A stretch of DNA of 7,034 nt from Prevotellaceae bacterium UBA2852. Its GTDB lineage: Bacteria; Bacteroidota; Bacteroidia; Bacteroidales; Bacteroidaceae. The notes under the pieces were generated by a model that saw only the letters and a list, made by a program, of their open reading frames with translations, was not told where the DNA came from and did no database searches. The position numbers were made by a program, and so were the translations under genes. Shown here piece by piece: positions 1-6,888 of this stretch. Every line of letters begins with the position of its first letter. Within the stretch, counting starts at the first letter, position 1. Location of the stretch: positions 23,257-30,290 of the forward strand of contig DEFM01000010.1 in the NCBI GenBank assembly GCA_002350855.1. Reading direction: 5' to 3'.

Positions 1-8
1 AGAATTTT

Positions 9-20
9 TAGAACCTACCT
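9..20 (+). repeat. Left copy of a 12-bp inverted repeat bracketing the cluster
   Basis: TAGAACCTACCT here is the exact reverse complement of 7019-7030. Over a 20-base alignment (5-24 against 7034-7015) 17 positions match. It lies in the short tail after the PII-like gene. The tail (1-71) otherwise shows no gene and no convincing terminator hairpin. The true extent beyond the window edge is unknown. Confidence 0.5.
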
Positions 21-71
21 AAACAGTAAACCGATTCTGCACTCTGATTATATAGTATTATTTGAGTTGGT

Positions 72-365
72 TCAGAGACTTTGCTCAATGTTCCAGACGA
101 AGGCGCGGATGCCGAGCATAGGGTTGTCCTCGTCGGCTTCGCGCAGACGCTCAAGGATTGGAGCTACCTGAGAGTCATCTACTACGGTGAGGATGGCAGA
201 ATTCATGGTAGGCCACGCGTGGCTGCCGAGGTGAGGATCACCTGTCTTGCTGCCACATCCCTGGGCTTGTTCCCACATGGTGAAACCGCGTGCGTTGGAG
301 CGGCTGAGAATGGCCTGCACTGTCTCCGACTGTGCCTGGTCGTATGCTATAAATATTGATTTCAT
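72..365 (-). CDS. Small PII/CutA-like (ferredoxin-fold) protein, 97 aa, last gene of the efflux cluster
   Basis: The start is the ATG at 365-363, one base after the pump stop codon (TAA at 369-367). Earlier in-frame starts up to 431 would lie inside the pump gene and were not used. The 97 residues fit a beta-alpha-beta-beta-alpha-beta pattern: strand 1-9 (MKSIFIAYD), helix 12-24, strand 27-36, loop 36-52, strand 54-63 (NSAILTVV), helix 65-79, strand 85-94 (IRAFVWNI). This is the PII/CutA architecture. The loop where PII proteins carry the T-loop is rich in Gly, Cys and His (C37, H45, H49, then AWP at 50-52), which could bind a metal or ligand. There is no signal peptide or membrane segment, so it is probably cytosolic. 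PII-like proteins encoded beside RND pumps are known in other bacteria and are thought to tune or sense for the transporter; that role here is inferred. Tight spacing implies translational coupling to the pump. The gene is confident; the family call is moderate and the function is open. Confidence 0.85.
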   Translation of the reverse strand: MKSIFIAYDQAQSETVQAILSRSNARGFTMWEQAQGCGSKTGDPHLGSHAWPTMNSAILTVVDDSQVAPILERLREADEDNPMLGIRAFVWNIEQSL

Positions 366-366
366 A

Positions 367-3300
367 TTATTCTTCTGCAATAAAGTTGAGTTCTTCCTTT
401 GCATGCTCCTTCCAGTATGCGTTGAGTTCACGCTGTTTGCGCATCTTGCGACGGGTGCGCTTCACACCGTTGGCTCCGAACATACAGAACATAGCTGGGG
501 TGTAGATAAGGGTGAGCAACGTAGATGCTGTAAGACCACCGATGATGGCTACACCCATCGGGCGCCACATCTCGGCTCCGACTCCTTGGCTCATTGCCAT
601 TGGCACCATACCGAGGATGGTGGTGAGGGAGGTCATGAGAATAGGACGCAGACGGCTGCGGGCTGCTGCCACAGCTGCACGGATAAGTCCGTAACCGCGT
701 TCACGCAGCAGCTGGGTGTAGTCGATGAGCACGATACCGTTCTTCACCACAATACCGATAAGCATGATACCTCCAAGCATGGACATGATGTTGAGGTTGG
801 TGTTCGTAAATACCAGTGCGAAGAGGATTCCGGCGAAGGCAAACGGCACTGTAATCATGATGATGAACGGATAGGTGAGTGACTCGAATTGGGCTGCCAT
901 GACTATGAACACGAGCAGGATGATGAGGATGCCGAGCACTCCGAGGTCACGGTTGGAGTCTTGCTGGTCTTCGTACGAACCTGCAACCTGGACAGATACT
1001 CCGCTTGGAAGTTCCATGTTCTCGTAGATCTCACGTCCGAGAGCAACACCGTCGCTGAGTGCATAGCCGTCCTTGAGTACGGCGCTGACAGTGACAATGC
1101 GCTGACGGTCCTTACGCTCGATTGTAGGTGGAATGTCACTTTCGTAGATGGTTGCGACATCGCGTACCTTTACGTGACCGTGGGTGGTTGGGATGAGCAT
1201 GTTGAGAATGTCATCCAGACTGGTACGTGAATCAGGTTCATAGCGCACCTTGATGTCGTATTCGTCTCCGTCCTCGCGGTAGTAGGAGAGGAGTGAACCG
1301 TTGATGACGTTGCGGACTGCTGTTGATGCATCGTAAAGTCCGATGCCGAGTTCCGCAAGCTTCTCACGGTTGAAGTCAACTACGAGTTCCGGCTGGAAGT
1401 CCTGACGGGAGATGTTGGTCTGACCAACCATCTCGCTTTCGGCAAGTTTTTCGGCAAGTTCATTTGCCACTGCTCCTGTGGCTTCCATGTCGTAGCCGTA
1501 GATTTCGAAGGTGGCAGTGGACTGTCCGCCCATGGATGCTCCCTGTCGTCCACCGAGCAATACCTGGAACTTAGCGAGTTCGGGCACTTCCTTACAGTCT
1601 TCGCGCATCTGGTCGCAGATAGCAACAAGTCCGATGGAGCGTTTGTTGGAAGGAACAAACTGGATGTTGAACGATGCTATGTGAGTTCCGTTGTCTGAGA
1701 ACGAAGCCCATGTGTTGTCGTCGCCTGCCTGACCAACGGTGAAGTTGCAGACTTGCATGTCCTTTCCATAGCGCTGCATCCACTTGTTGGCAAGCTGCTG
1801 TGCTATCTGCTGTGTCACTTCCTTGCGTGTGCCGATAGGTGTCTGAAGTGTCACACCCACACGACCTGAGTCGTTGGCTGGGAAGAACTCGGTCTTCATA
1901 CCAGTGATGTTCACTGTGACGATAGAGAGAACGAAGAAGCTGAGTGAAGCGAGGATGATAGTCCAGCGGTGGCGAACCGACCAGTTGATGAGGCGCTCGT
2001 AGGCGTCGTCGAGTTTGTCAAGACTGCGTTGAACTGGTCCATAGACCTTCTTGAAAGTCTTGCTTTGCTTCTTCTGCAGACGCAGCATCTGAGAACAGAG
2101 CATAGGTGTGAACGAGAGTGCGGAAGTAGTAGAGATGGTCATGATGATACACATCATCCATCCGAGCTGCTTGAAGAGGACACCCGACATACCTGTCACC
2201 ATGGTCAGAGGGAAGAACACCGCAATCATGGTGAGGGTAGAGGCGATAACTGAGATTGCCACCTCATTGGTTGCGTGGATGGCAGCCTGCTTAGGATTCG
2301 ACCCTCGTTCGATATGTGTCGTCACGTTCTCCAGCACCACTATGGCGTCGTCCACAACGTTACCGATGGCGATGGTGAGACATGAGAGTGAGATCATGTT
2401 GAGCGAACCGCCTGTAGCGTAGAGGTAGATGAACGAGGCGATAAGCGACATAGGGATGGTGATGGAGATGATGACCGTGGCTCTCCAGCGTCCGAGGAAC
2501 ACAAACACGACAATCACGACGAACAGAAGTGCGAAGGTGATGGTCTCGGTCAGTGTGTCGATGGTCTGGAGGATGTTGTCGGAGGTGTTGATCATCACAT
2601 CCAGGTTGACATCTGACGGCAGGCTCTTGCGCAGGTCAGGCAGCATCTTCAGGACTTTCTCCGAGATGGCTACTGAGTTGGCACCGCTCTGCTTCTGGAT
2701 GATGACGATAGCACCCTGCTTGCCGTTGGTGTAGGTAGACTGTGAACGTTCCTCCACATTGTCCACTATGCGTGCCACATCGCGAAGATATACGTTGGCA
2801 CCGTTGTGGCTGCCTACGACCACATTGTTCATCTGCTGTGGATCGGTGAATTCTCCTTCCACACGCACAGTATATGTGGTGGTACCGATATCTACAGATC
2901 CGTTTGTGATGTTGCGGTTCTCAGCAGCGATGGCAGCACTGACCTTTGCAACACTCAGTCCGTAGGCTTCCATCTTCTGAGGATTCATGTAGACATTGAT
3001 TTCACGCTTAGGCGAACCTGCGATGGACACTGTACCGACTCCGTCGATACGTGCCAGGGGGTTGACGACGTTCTCGTCGAGAATCTTGTAGAGTGCCTTC
3101 TGGCTCTCCTCTGCCTGCACCGACAGCATCACGATAGGAATCATGTCGGTGGAGAACTTGAAGATAATCGGTGTGTTGGCGTCGTTAGGCAACGAGTTGC
3201 TCACCATGTCGAGTTTGTCACGCACGTCATTAGTGAGGTCGTCGATGTCGTAGCCATACTCAAACTGCATGGTGATGACACTGACGTTCTCACGTGAGTT

Positions 3301-3546
3301 CGACGTGATATGCTTGAGGTGCTCCACCGAGTTGAGAGTGTTCTCGAGTGGACGCGTCACGTTGTTTTCTATATCGTTTGCTGATGCACCGTTATAATAC
3401 GTGAATATCATAAGGGTGTTGGTCTCGATATCTGGATACAGGTCGATAGGGAGTTTCAGCAACGAGAACAAGCCGAAGATGATTACTGCAAGGAAGCAGA
3501 GGCTTGTCATAATCGGTCGTTTGACCGCTCCTTCATATAATGACAT
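367..3546 (-). CDS. RND efflux pump, inner-membrane permease subunit (AcrB/HAE-1-like), 1059 aa
   Basis: This is the proton-driven pump of a tripartite efflux system, taking substrates from the periplasm or inner-membrane outer leaflet and passing them to the channel. From the ATG at 3546 it has the usual RND length and 12-helix plan: TM1 about 12-32, a large periplasmic loop 33-334, TM2-TM6 about 335-483, TM7 about 528-546, a second periplasmic loop 547-866, and TM8-TM12 about 868-1020. Key motifs are the RPI near the N-terminus, FLGRWRATVIISITIPMSL after TM2, GNVVDDAIVVLEN in TM4 with the acidic pair D399/D400, K935-N936 in TM10, and R967 (RPILMTS) at TM11. These match the AcrB proton-relay residues and favour HAE-1 over the heavy-metal subfamily. 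A charged tail runs from 1029 to 1059. The frame extends back to a TTG at 3579, but those 11 residues are translated repeat and the protein aligns with the family from MSLYEGAVKRP. It follows the adaptor gene across a 140-bp structured repeat. The substrate is unknown. Confidence 0.97.
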   Translation of the reverse strand: MSLYEGAVKRPIMTSLCFLAVIIFGLFSLLKLPIDLYPDIETNTLMIFTYYNGASANDIENNVTRPLENTLNSVEHLKHITSNSRENVSVITMQFEYGYDIDDLTNDVRDKLDMVSNSLPNDANTPIIFKFSTDMIPIVMLSVQAEESQKALYKILDENVVNPLARIDGVGTVSIAGSPKREINVYMNPQKMEAYGLSVAKVSAAIAAENRNITNGSVDIGTTTYTVRVEGEFTDPQQMNNVVVGSHNGANVYLRDVARIVDNVEERSQSTYTNGKQGAIVIIQKQSGANSVAISEKVLKMLPDLRKSLPSDVNLDVMINTSDNILQTIDTLTETITFALLFVVIVVFVFLGRWRATVIISITIPMSLIASFIYLYATGGSLNMISLSCLTIAIGNVVDDAIVVLENVTTHIERGSNPKQAAIHATNEVAISVIASTLTMIAVFFPLTMVTGMSGVLFKQLGWMMCIIMTISTTSALSFTPMLCSQMLRLQKKQSKTFKKVYGPVQRSLDKLDDAYERLINWSVRHRWTIILASLSFFVLSIVTVNITGMKTEFFPANDSGRVGVTLQTPIGTRKEVTQQIAQQLANKWMQRYGKDMQVCNFTVGQAGDDNTWASFSDNGTHIASFNIQFVPSNKRSIGLVAICDQMREDCKEVPELAKFQVLLGGRQGASMGGQSTATFEIYGYDMEATGAVANELAEKLAESEMVGQTNISRQDFQPELVVDFNREKLAELGIGLYDASTAVRNVINGSLLSYYREDGDEYDIKVRYEPDSRTSLDDILNMLIPTTHGHVKVRDVATIYESDIPPTIERKDRQRIVTVSAVLKDGYALSDGVALGREIYENMELPSGVSVQVAGSYEDQQDSNRDLGVLGILIILLVFIVMAAQFESLTYPFIIMITVPFAFAGILFALVFTNTNLNIMSMLGGIMLIGIVVKNGIVLIDYTQLLRERGYGLIRAAVAAARSRLRPILMTSLTTILGMVPMAMSQGVGAEMWRPMGVAIIGGLTASTLLTLIYTPAMFCMFGANGVKRTRRKMRKQRELNAYWKEHAKEELNFIAEE

Positions 3547-3557
3547 ATAAAAAAAGA

Positions 3558-3577
3558 CCCCTCCCTTTGCCCTCCCC
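3558..3577 (-). other. Potential RNA G-quadruplex just upstream of the pump start codon
   Basis: On the coding strand of the operon four G-runs (4, 3, 3 and 4 bases) are separated by loops of 1, 4 and 1 bases (A, CAAA, A). This fits the standard G3+N1-7 quadruplex pattern with short, typically stabilising loops. The motif ends 11 bases before the pump ATG at 3546, where a folded structure could hinder ribosome access. The same bases can instead pair with the C-rich opposite end of the element, so two exclusive folds are possible. The pattern is read directly; formation in the cell is inferred. Confidence 0.5.
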
Positions 3578-3661
3578 AAGGGGAGGGAGTAGAATGATTT
3601 GTATGGGAGGTTATTCTACTATGTATTACATATTAATTTCTAACCACTCCCCGCCCTCACA

Positions 3662-3681
3662 GGGAGGGGTAAGGGGGAGGG
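3662..3681 (+). other. Potential G-quadruplex motif at the other end of the element (non-coding strand)
   Basis: On the plus strand G-runs of 3, 4, 5 and 3 bases are separated by A, TAA and A, again matching the G3+N1-7 pattern. It mirrors the motif at 3558-3577 because both lie in the terminal inverted repeats. On the operon mRNA this end is C-rich, so it would act as a pairing partner for the other end and not fold as an RNA quadruplex itself. A DNA quadruplex on the template strand is conceivable. Confidence 0.4.
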
Positions 3682-3686
3682 TCTTT

Positions 3687-4712
3687 TTATTTAATCACTT
3701 CCACTTCCTTGCCGTTGGCGAGTTTGGTTTGGCCTGCGATTACGACTTGGTCGCCTTCGTTGACACCGGAGAGGATTTCGTAGGTTGTATCGATGTGGCG
3801 TCCGATTTCTACTTTGTTGTAGCTTACCTTGCCGTCCTTGAAAACATATACGTATCGGTCGCCTGCACCAATCTGCTTGACTACAGCTGCGTCAGGAACA
3901 ACAACGTGCTGTTGGTCACCGTAGTTCACTGTGACGCGGGCAAACATTCCCGGACGTACTTTCTGTGCCTGGTTGTTGATGGTGATTTCAACAGGGAAGG
4001 TGTGGGTTGTTGCATCTACGGTAGGGTAGACGGTAGTCACCTTGCCAGTGAACACTTCGTCGTCGTAGGCATCGAGAGTGATGTCGACCGACATGCCCTT
4101 GCTCATCTCCTTGTAGCGAGTCTCGCTGACATTGATGATGAGCTTCACAGGGTTGGTCTGCTCGATGGTGAGCACAGGCTGAGCGCTGTACATGTCACCG
4201 TCGTCGTAGTTGCGGGCAGTAACCACTCCAGAGATTGGGGCAACGAGCTGAGTGTTCTGTGCCAGCTGACGATACTGAGTCTGCAGCAGGTCGAGCTGAA
4301 GTTTGGCATTGTCGTACTCAGTCTTCGATGCACCGCCGGCTTCGTAGAGAGCGCTGGTGCGGTTGAATTCCAGCTGGAGGTTGTCGATCTGGAACTTGAG
4401 CTGACGCAGGTTGGAAGCGTCGAGCTGAACAAGCACCTGTCCCTTGCGAACCACGTCGCCCACATCTGCGTAGATCTTCTCAATGCGGAGAGGAGTATTA
4501 GGTGAGATGTTGTTCTTCACATCGCTTTCCACAGTACCTGTATAGGTCTCTGTCTGTGGAATGCTCTGGCTGCCAGCGGTAGCCAGTTTTACTTGAGGTT
4601 TAGCGTCTGCTGCAGCAGCCTGGCTGTCAGCTTTCTTGTCGCTTGAACCTCCGCATGCTGTGGTGAGCAAGGCTGCAGCCGCCAGCATGATGATTGTTGT
4701 AGTCTTCTTCAT
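3687..4712 (-). CDS. Membrane-fusion (periplasmic adaptor) lipoprotein of the RND efflux system, 341 aa
   Basis: This adaptor (HlyD/AcrA-type) links the RND pump to the outer-membrane channel. The N-terminus MKKTTTIIMLAAAALLTTAC is a lipoprotein signal ending at Cys20; the residue after it is Gly, not Asp. A low-complexity linker runs to about 40. The domains follow the usual folded-back order: first lipoyl half about 57-98 (IYADVGDVVRKGQVLVQLD), a helical hairpin about 99-150, second lipoyl half about 151-182 (LVAPISGVVTARNYDDGD), beta-barrel about 187-262 including VRPGMFARV, and a membrane-proximal domain 263-341. The hairpin of roughly 50 residues is shorter than that of AcrA. The ATG at 4712 is supported by the signal peptide directly after it. 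The leader is AT-rich (AAAAAAACTTAATAT) with no Shine-Dalgarno site. The stop codon TAA falls on the edge of the structured element that separates this gene from the pump. Confidence 0.96.
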   Translation of the reverse strand: MKKTTTIIMLAAAALLTTACGGSSDKKADSQAAAADAKPQVKLATAGSQSIPQTETYTGTVESDVKNNISPNTPLRIEKIYADVGDVVRKGQVLVQLDASNLRQLKFQIDNLQLEFNRTSALYEAGGASKTEYDNAKLQLDLLQTQYRQLAQNTQLVAPISGVVTARNYDDGDMYSAQPVLTIEQTNPVKLIINVSETRYKEMSKGMSVDITLDAYDDEVFTGKVTTVYPTVDATTHTFPVEITINNQAQKVRPGMFARVTVNYGDQQHVVVPDAAVVKQIGAGDRYVYVFKDGKVSYNKVEIGRHIDTTYEILSGVNEGDQVVIAGQTKLANGKEVEVIK

Positions 4713-4734
4713 ATATTAAGTTTTTTTGTGTTCT

Positions 4735-4753
4735 AAGACCCATCCCCGGCCCT
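4735..4753. repeat. Degenerate remnant of the GACCC/GGGTC repeat after the outer-membrane factor gene
   Basis: The 41-bp gap between the channel stop codon (TAG at 4756-4754) and the adaptor start contains AAGACCCATCCCCGGCCCT. This resembles one arm of the elements at 3551-3687 and 6194-6257, where AAGACCC is followed by C-rich runs. Only one arm is present, with no strong hairpin. It is either a decayed copy or a short family member. The likeness is visible but too short to be certain. Confidence 0.4.
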
Positions 4754-6109
4754 CTACTTTTTTAGATACGTTTCATTTCCCAGAGTATAGTCGAGGTCTG
4801 CCTTGTTGATGAGGTAGTCGTAGATCGACTGGTTGTAGGTCAGTTTCGACTGAGTGAGTTGTACCTGGCTCTGGTTCACTTCGAGGATGGTGCCGCGTCC
4901 CACGTCGTAGCGCTTCTGTGAGATAGTCACCGCCTTGTTCGCTTTCAGCACAGCCTCGTGGTTACTGTGAACCTGTGCAATGGTCGAAGCCATGTTGCTG
5001 CGATAGCTGCGAGTTGCCATTCCGAGCTGGCGGACAGTGTTGTCGCGGCTGTCCTCCAACTGTGCAAGCTGCAGTTTGGTTTTCTTCAGTCCTGACCAGT
5101 TTGAAGCCTTGAATATAGGAATGTTGATTGAAATCGCGAACGATGCACTTGGTGCGTATTCATATCCGAAGACGTTCCAGTCAGTATTGTAGAGCGACTG
5201 ATACTGACCAGTCATCTGGAATGCCACTGTCGGCATGAAGTTGGTACGTTTCAGCTTGAGTGTGCGTTCGAGCAGAGAACGGTTGAGGTCAAACTGACGC
5301 ATGGTGGTGTTGGCAGAGAGGTCGTCGTTGCCGTCGAGCGAAGGAAGGATGAGAGAGTTCTGGTAGTTCTCCAGGTCATCTTCGATATTGATAGTCACGT
5401 CGGCTGTCACTCCCATGAGCACCTTCAACTGGAGGGCGGCAAGGGTGAGACCTGTCTGTGCCGAAACCATACTAGAATTCATGTTGCGCATCTGCACCTC
5501 GGCTGAAATCAAATCGTATTCGCTGACACGGCCCTGCTCAAACTTCTTGCTGACCACGTCGTAGTTCTCCTTAGAGATGTCGTAGCTCTCCTTCATCACC
5601 TTATAGCTGTCCTGAGCCAAAAGAGCCTGATAGTAGGCTTTGGTCACTTCCTTTATAAGGTCGAGGCGGCTGCCGCGAGCCTTCTCCTGAGCCAGAAGGA
5701 TGTCGTCCTTGGTCAGTTTCATGTTCTGGTACACGGCTGGTGCAAACAGCGGCATGGTCATGGTGATGCTACCTGCTGCAGTATTAGTGTCGTCGCGACC
5801 CATCTTGAATTTCTGCACACCGGCTGGGGTGTTGAGTTTCATTTCCGCAGCGAGGAGAGTGTGCGACAGATTTGCGGTTGCCGACACTTCGGGAAGCAGA
5901 GTCTGCCAAGCCTCGCGGTCGGCAATGCGCTTCAGTTCTACATCTTTGTCTGCCACGCGGATTGTAGGGTTCTCAGCCAGTGCAATCTCAATAGCCCGTG
6001 GCAGGTCTATCGAGAGTACAGCTTCATCACTGTCTGTGTTCTGTGCGTCAGCGTTTAATGCAAATGCCAAAAGCATTGTCATCAATACCCATCTAGTTTT
6101 CTTTCTCAT
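4754..6109 (-). CDS. TolC-like outer-membrane efflux channel (outer membrane factor), 451 aa
   Basis: This forms the outer-membrane and periplasmic duct of the tripartite pump. MRKKTRWVLMTMLLAFALNA followed by DA is a signal peptide, with likely signal peptidase I cleavage after Ala22 (ADA before QNT). The mature protein shows the two-fold OEP repeat of TolC proteins. Each half starts with long amphipathic helices and contains a strand segment (about 76-122 with MTMPLF, and about 291-334 with INIPIF). The conserved motifs FEQGRVSEYDLISAEVQ (190-206) and YDVGRGTILEVNQSQVQL (401-418) sit at equivalent points in the halves. Length and layout are normal for the family. The start at 6109 is fixed by the signal peptide; its leader is very AT-rich. 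No promoter of Bacteroidetes type is seen in the 146 bp upstream, so it is probably read from the promoter before tetR. It is not full-length homologous to lipidated OprM types, as no lipobox is present. Confidence 0.96.
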   Translation of the reverse strand: MRKKTRWVLMTMLLAFALNADAQNTDSDEAVLSIDLPRAIEIALAENPTIRVADKDVELKRIADREAWQTLLPEVSATANLSHTLLAAEMKLNTPAGVQKFKMGRDDTNTAAGSITMTMPLFAPAVYQNMKLTKDDILLAQEKARGSRLDLIKEVTKAYYQALLAQDSYKVMKESYDISKENYDVVSKKFEQGRVSEYDLISAEVQMRNMNSSMVSAQTGLTLAALQLKVLMGVTADVTINIEDDLENYQNSLILPSLDGNDDLSANTTMRQFDLNRSLLERTLKLKRTNFMPTVAFQMTGQYQSLYNTDWNVFGYEYAPSASFAISINIPIFKASNWSGLKKTKLQLAQLEDSRDNTVRQLGMATRSYRSNMASTIAQVHSNHEAVLKANKAVTISQKRYDVGRGTILEVNQSQVQLTQSKLTYNQSIYDYLINKADLDYTLGNETYLKK

Positions 6110-6193
6110 TTTTATATATATTTATATAAAGTTTTTTAATTCTTGCGCCCCGTTCTTCCCGTCATTACGTTATATCGAAAGGGCGCTTTCCTC

Positions 6194-6257
6194 CTCCCCC
6201 TTGGGGGAGTTAGAGGGGGTCTTTTCTCCCCCTTGGGGGAGTTAGAGGGGGTCTTTT
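6194..6257. repeat. Two perfect tandem copies of a 32-bp hairpin unit after tetR
   Basis: Units 6194-6225 and 6226-6257 are identical. Each consists of CTCCCCCTTGGGGGAG, a 7-bp stem with a two-base loop, followed by TTAGAGGGGGTCTTTT. The right edge overlaps the tetR stop codon (TAA at 6258-6256), the same arrangement as the adaptor stop at the edge of the 3551-3687 element. On the mRNA the hairpins are not followed directly by a U-tract, so a full intrinsic terminator in the operon direction is not evident. They could stabilise or process the transcript between the regulator and pump genes. Exact duplication suggests recent slippage or recombination. Confidence 0.85.
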
Positions 6258-6861
6258 ATTTGTGATAGATTGCGTTGATTACCTCCAGTCCCTTTGCGGT
6301 GCTAATTCCCCTAATCAGGGAAAGATGAATCGAATGAATGATATCCTCAAGCGGATATTTCTCGTATAAACAGTTTTCGTTCAGAGCTGTTCCGATAATG
6401 TCAGTCATTTGCGTAATGAGCTTGTAGTTTATGTCAGGAAGAAACAACCCCTCTGCCACACATTTCTCTATGAACTCCAAGGCATGTGCCTGACGACGTA
6501 CCCTTTCGCTTTCGAACAGTTTGATGCAACTCTCGTATTTCCCGATTTCCTTGTAAAACACAGGATTCACATTCTGAAGTTCCTGTAATTTCAGGTTCAG
6601 TACCTTCATGTAGCCTTCCAAAGGATTGGCTGCTTCTGCAATCACTTTCTCCATTTCCTTGTTCGAACGAGCCATCTGTGCTTTTATGGACTCCAGAAGA
6701 AGTTGCTCCTTGTCACTAAACATCGCATACAGAGTTCGTTTGGAAATAGTCAGAGCTGCTGCAATGTCATCGACTTTCACATTCTTCACTCCCTGGCTGA
6801 TGAATTGCTCCATGCTGTAGTCAAGAATACGCTGACGAAGTTGTTGCTGATTGTTGCTCAT
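6256..6861 (-). CDS. TetR/AcrR-family transcriptional regulator, 201 aa
   Basis: This is the probable ligand-responsive repressor of the efflux cluster. The N-terminal DNA-binding domain covers about residues 8-56: helix 1 RQRILDYSMEQFISQGV, then VKVDDIAAALTISKRTLYAMFSDKEQLL, the typical TetR helix-turn-helix with its TLYxxFxxKExLL signature. The rest is an all-helical ligand-binding and dimerisation domain that is divergent, as usual for the family, so the inducer cannot be read from it. Length is normal. The ATG at 6861 is the only sensible start, about 22 bases after the predicted transcription start. The gene is first in the cluster and on the same strand as the pump genes, unlike the divergent acrR layout of enterobacteria, which points to autoregulation of one transcript. 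The stop codon overlaps the tandem hairpin repeat. Confidence 0.95.
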   Translation of the reverse strand: MSNNQQQLRQRILDYSMEQFISQGVKNVKVDDIAAALTISKRTLYAMFSDKEQLLLESIKAQMARSNKEMEKVIAEAANPLEGYMKVLNLKLQELQNVNPVFYKEIGKYESCIKLFESERVRRQAHALEFIEKCVAEGLFLPDINYKLITQMTDIIGTALNENCLYEKYPLEDIIHSIHLSLIRGISTAKGLEVINAIYHK

Positions 6862-6888
6862 AATTACTATTGGTTCTCAAAACGGGTG

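Larger units (their letters stand above)
3551..3687. repeat. MITE-like GC-rich structured element between adaptor and pump genes
   Basis: The ends are imperfect inverted repeats. Both begin AAAAAGACCC and continue into C-rich runs; over the first 18 bases 14 match, and one mismatch becomes a U-G wobble in RNA. Three internal hairpins are visible: CCCTCCCC/GGGGAGGG with an AA loop (3570-3587), AGTAGAAT/ATTCTACT (3588-3595 with 3613-3620), and CCCCGCCCT/AGGGAGGGG with one mismatch (3649-3669). The element fills almost the whole gap, ending at the adaptor TAA on one side and four bases from the pump ATG on the other. In the operon mRNA the end nearest the pump is a GC-rich stem followed by seven U residues, the outline of an intrinsic terminator. 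It belongs to the same family as the repeats at 6194-6257 and 4735-4753. There is no coding capacity and no clear target-site duplication, so mobility is only a possibility. Confidence 0.8.

Noticed and set aside
1..71. Terminator or further gene after the PII-like gene
   Set aside because: No GC-rich stem with a T-tract and no reading frame of note; only the 12-bp repeat is visible. The transcript end probably lies outside the window.
363..431. Upstream ATG starts for the PII-like gene
   Set aside because: They lie inside the pump coding sequence, and the added residues do not fit the PII-like fold, whose first strand begins at the ATG at 365.
247..882. Open frame of 211 codons on the plus strand
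   Set aside because: It is antisense to the PII-like gene and the end of the pump gene. The composition is His/Cys/Glu-rich, typical of a shadow frame.
3544..3579. Upstream TTG start for the pump gene
   Set aside because: It would add 11 residues encoded by the repeat element. The family N-terminus begins at the ATG at 3546.
3540..4505. Long open frame of 321 codons on the plus strand
   Set aside because: It starts inside the structured repeat and runs antisense to the adaptor gene, which has a clear signal peptide and domain order. The translated product is Cys/His/Val-rich with no family resemblance.
6177..6190. Inverted repeat GAAAG/CTTTC as a second operator before the channel gene
   Set aside because: Arms of only five bases with a four-base centre and no adjacent promoter; too weak to report as a feature.
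5700..6245. Open frame of 181 codons on the plus strand
   Set aside because: It is antisense to the signal-peptide end of the channel gene and runs through the AT-rich leader into the tandem repeat.
6194..6257. CRISPR-like array
   Set aside because: There are only two units, directly abutting with no spacer, and no cas genes nearby. It is a tandem hairpin repeat.
6194..6257. Intrinsic terminator after tetR in the operon direction
   Set aside because: On the minus strand the hairpins are followed by AAAAG or GAGG and not by a T-tract, so a standard terminator is not supported.
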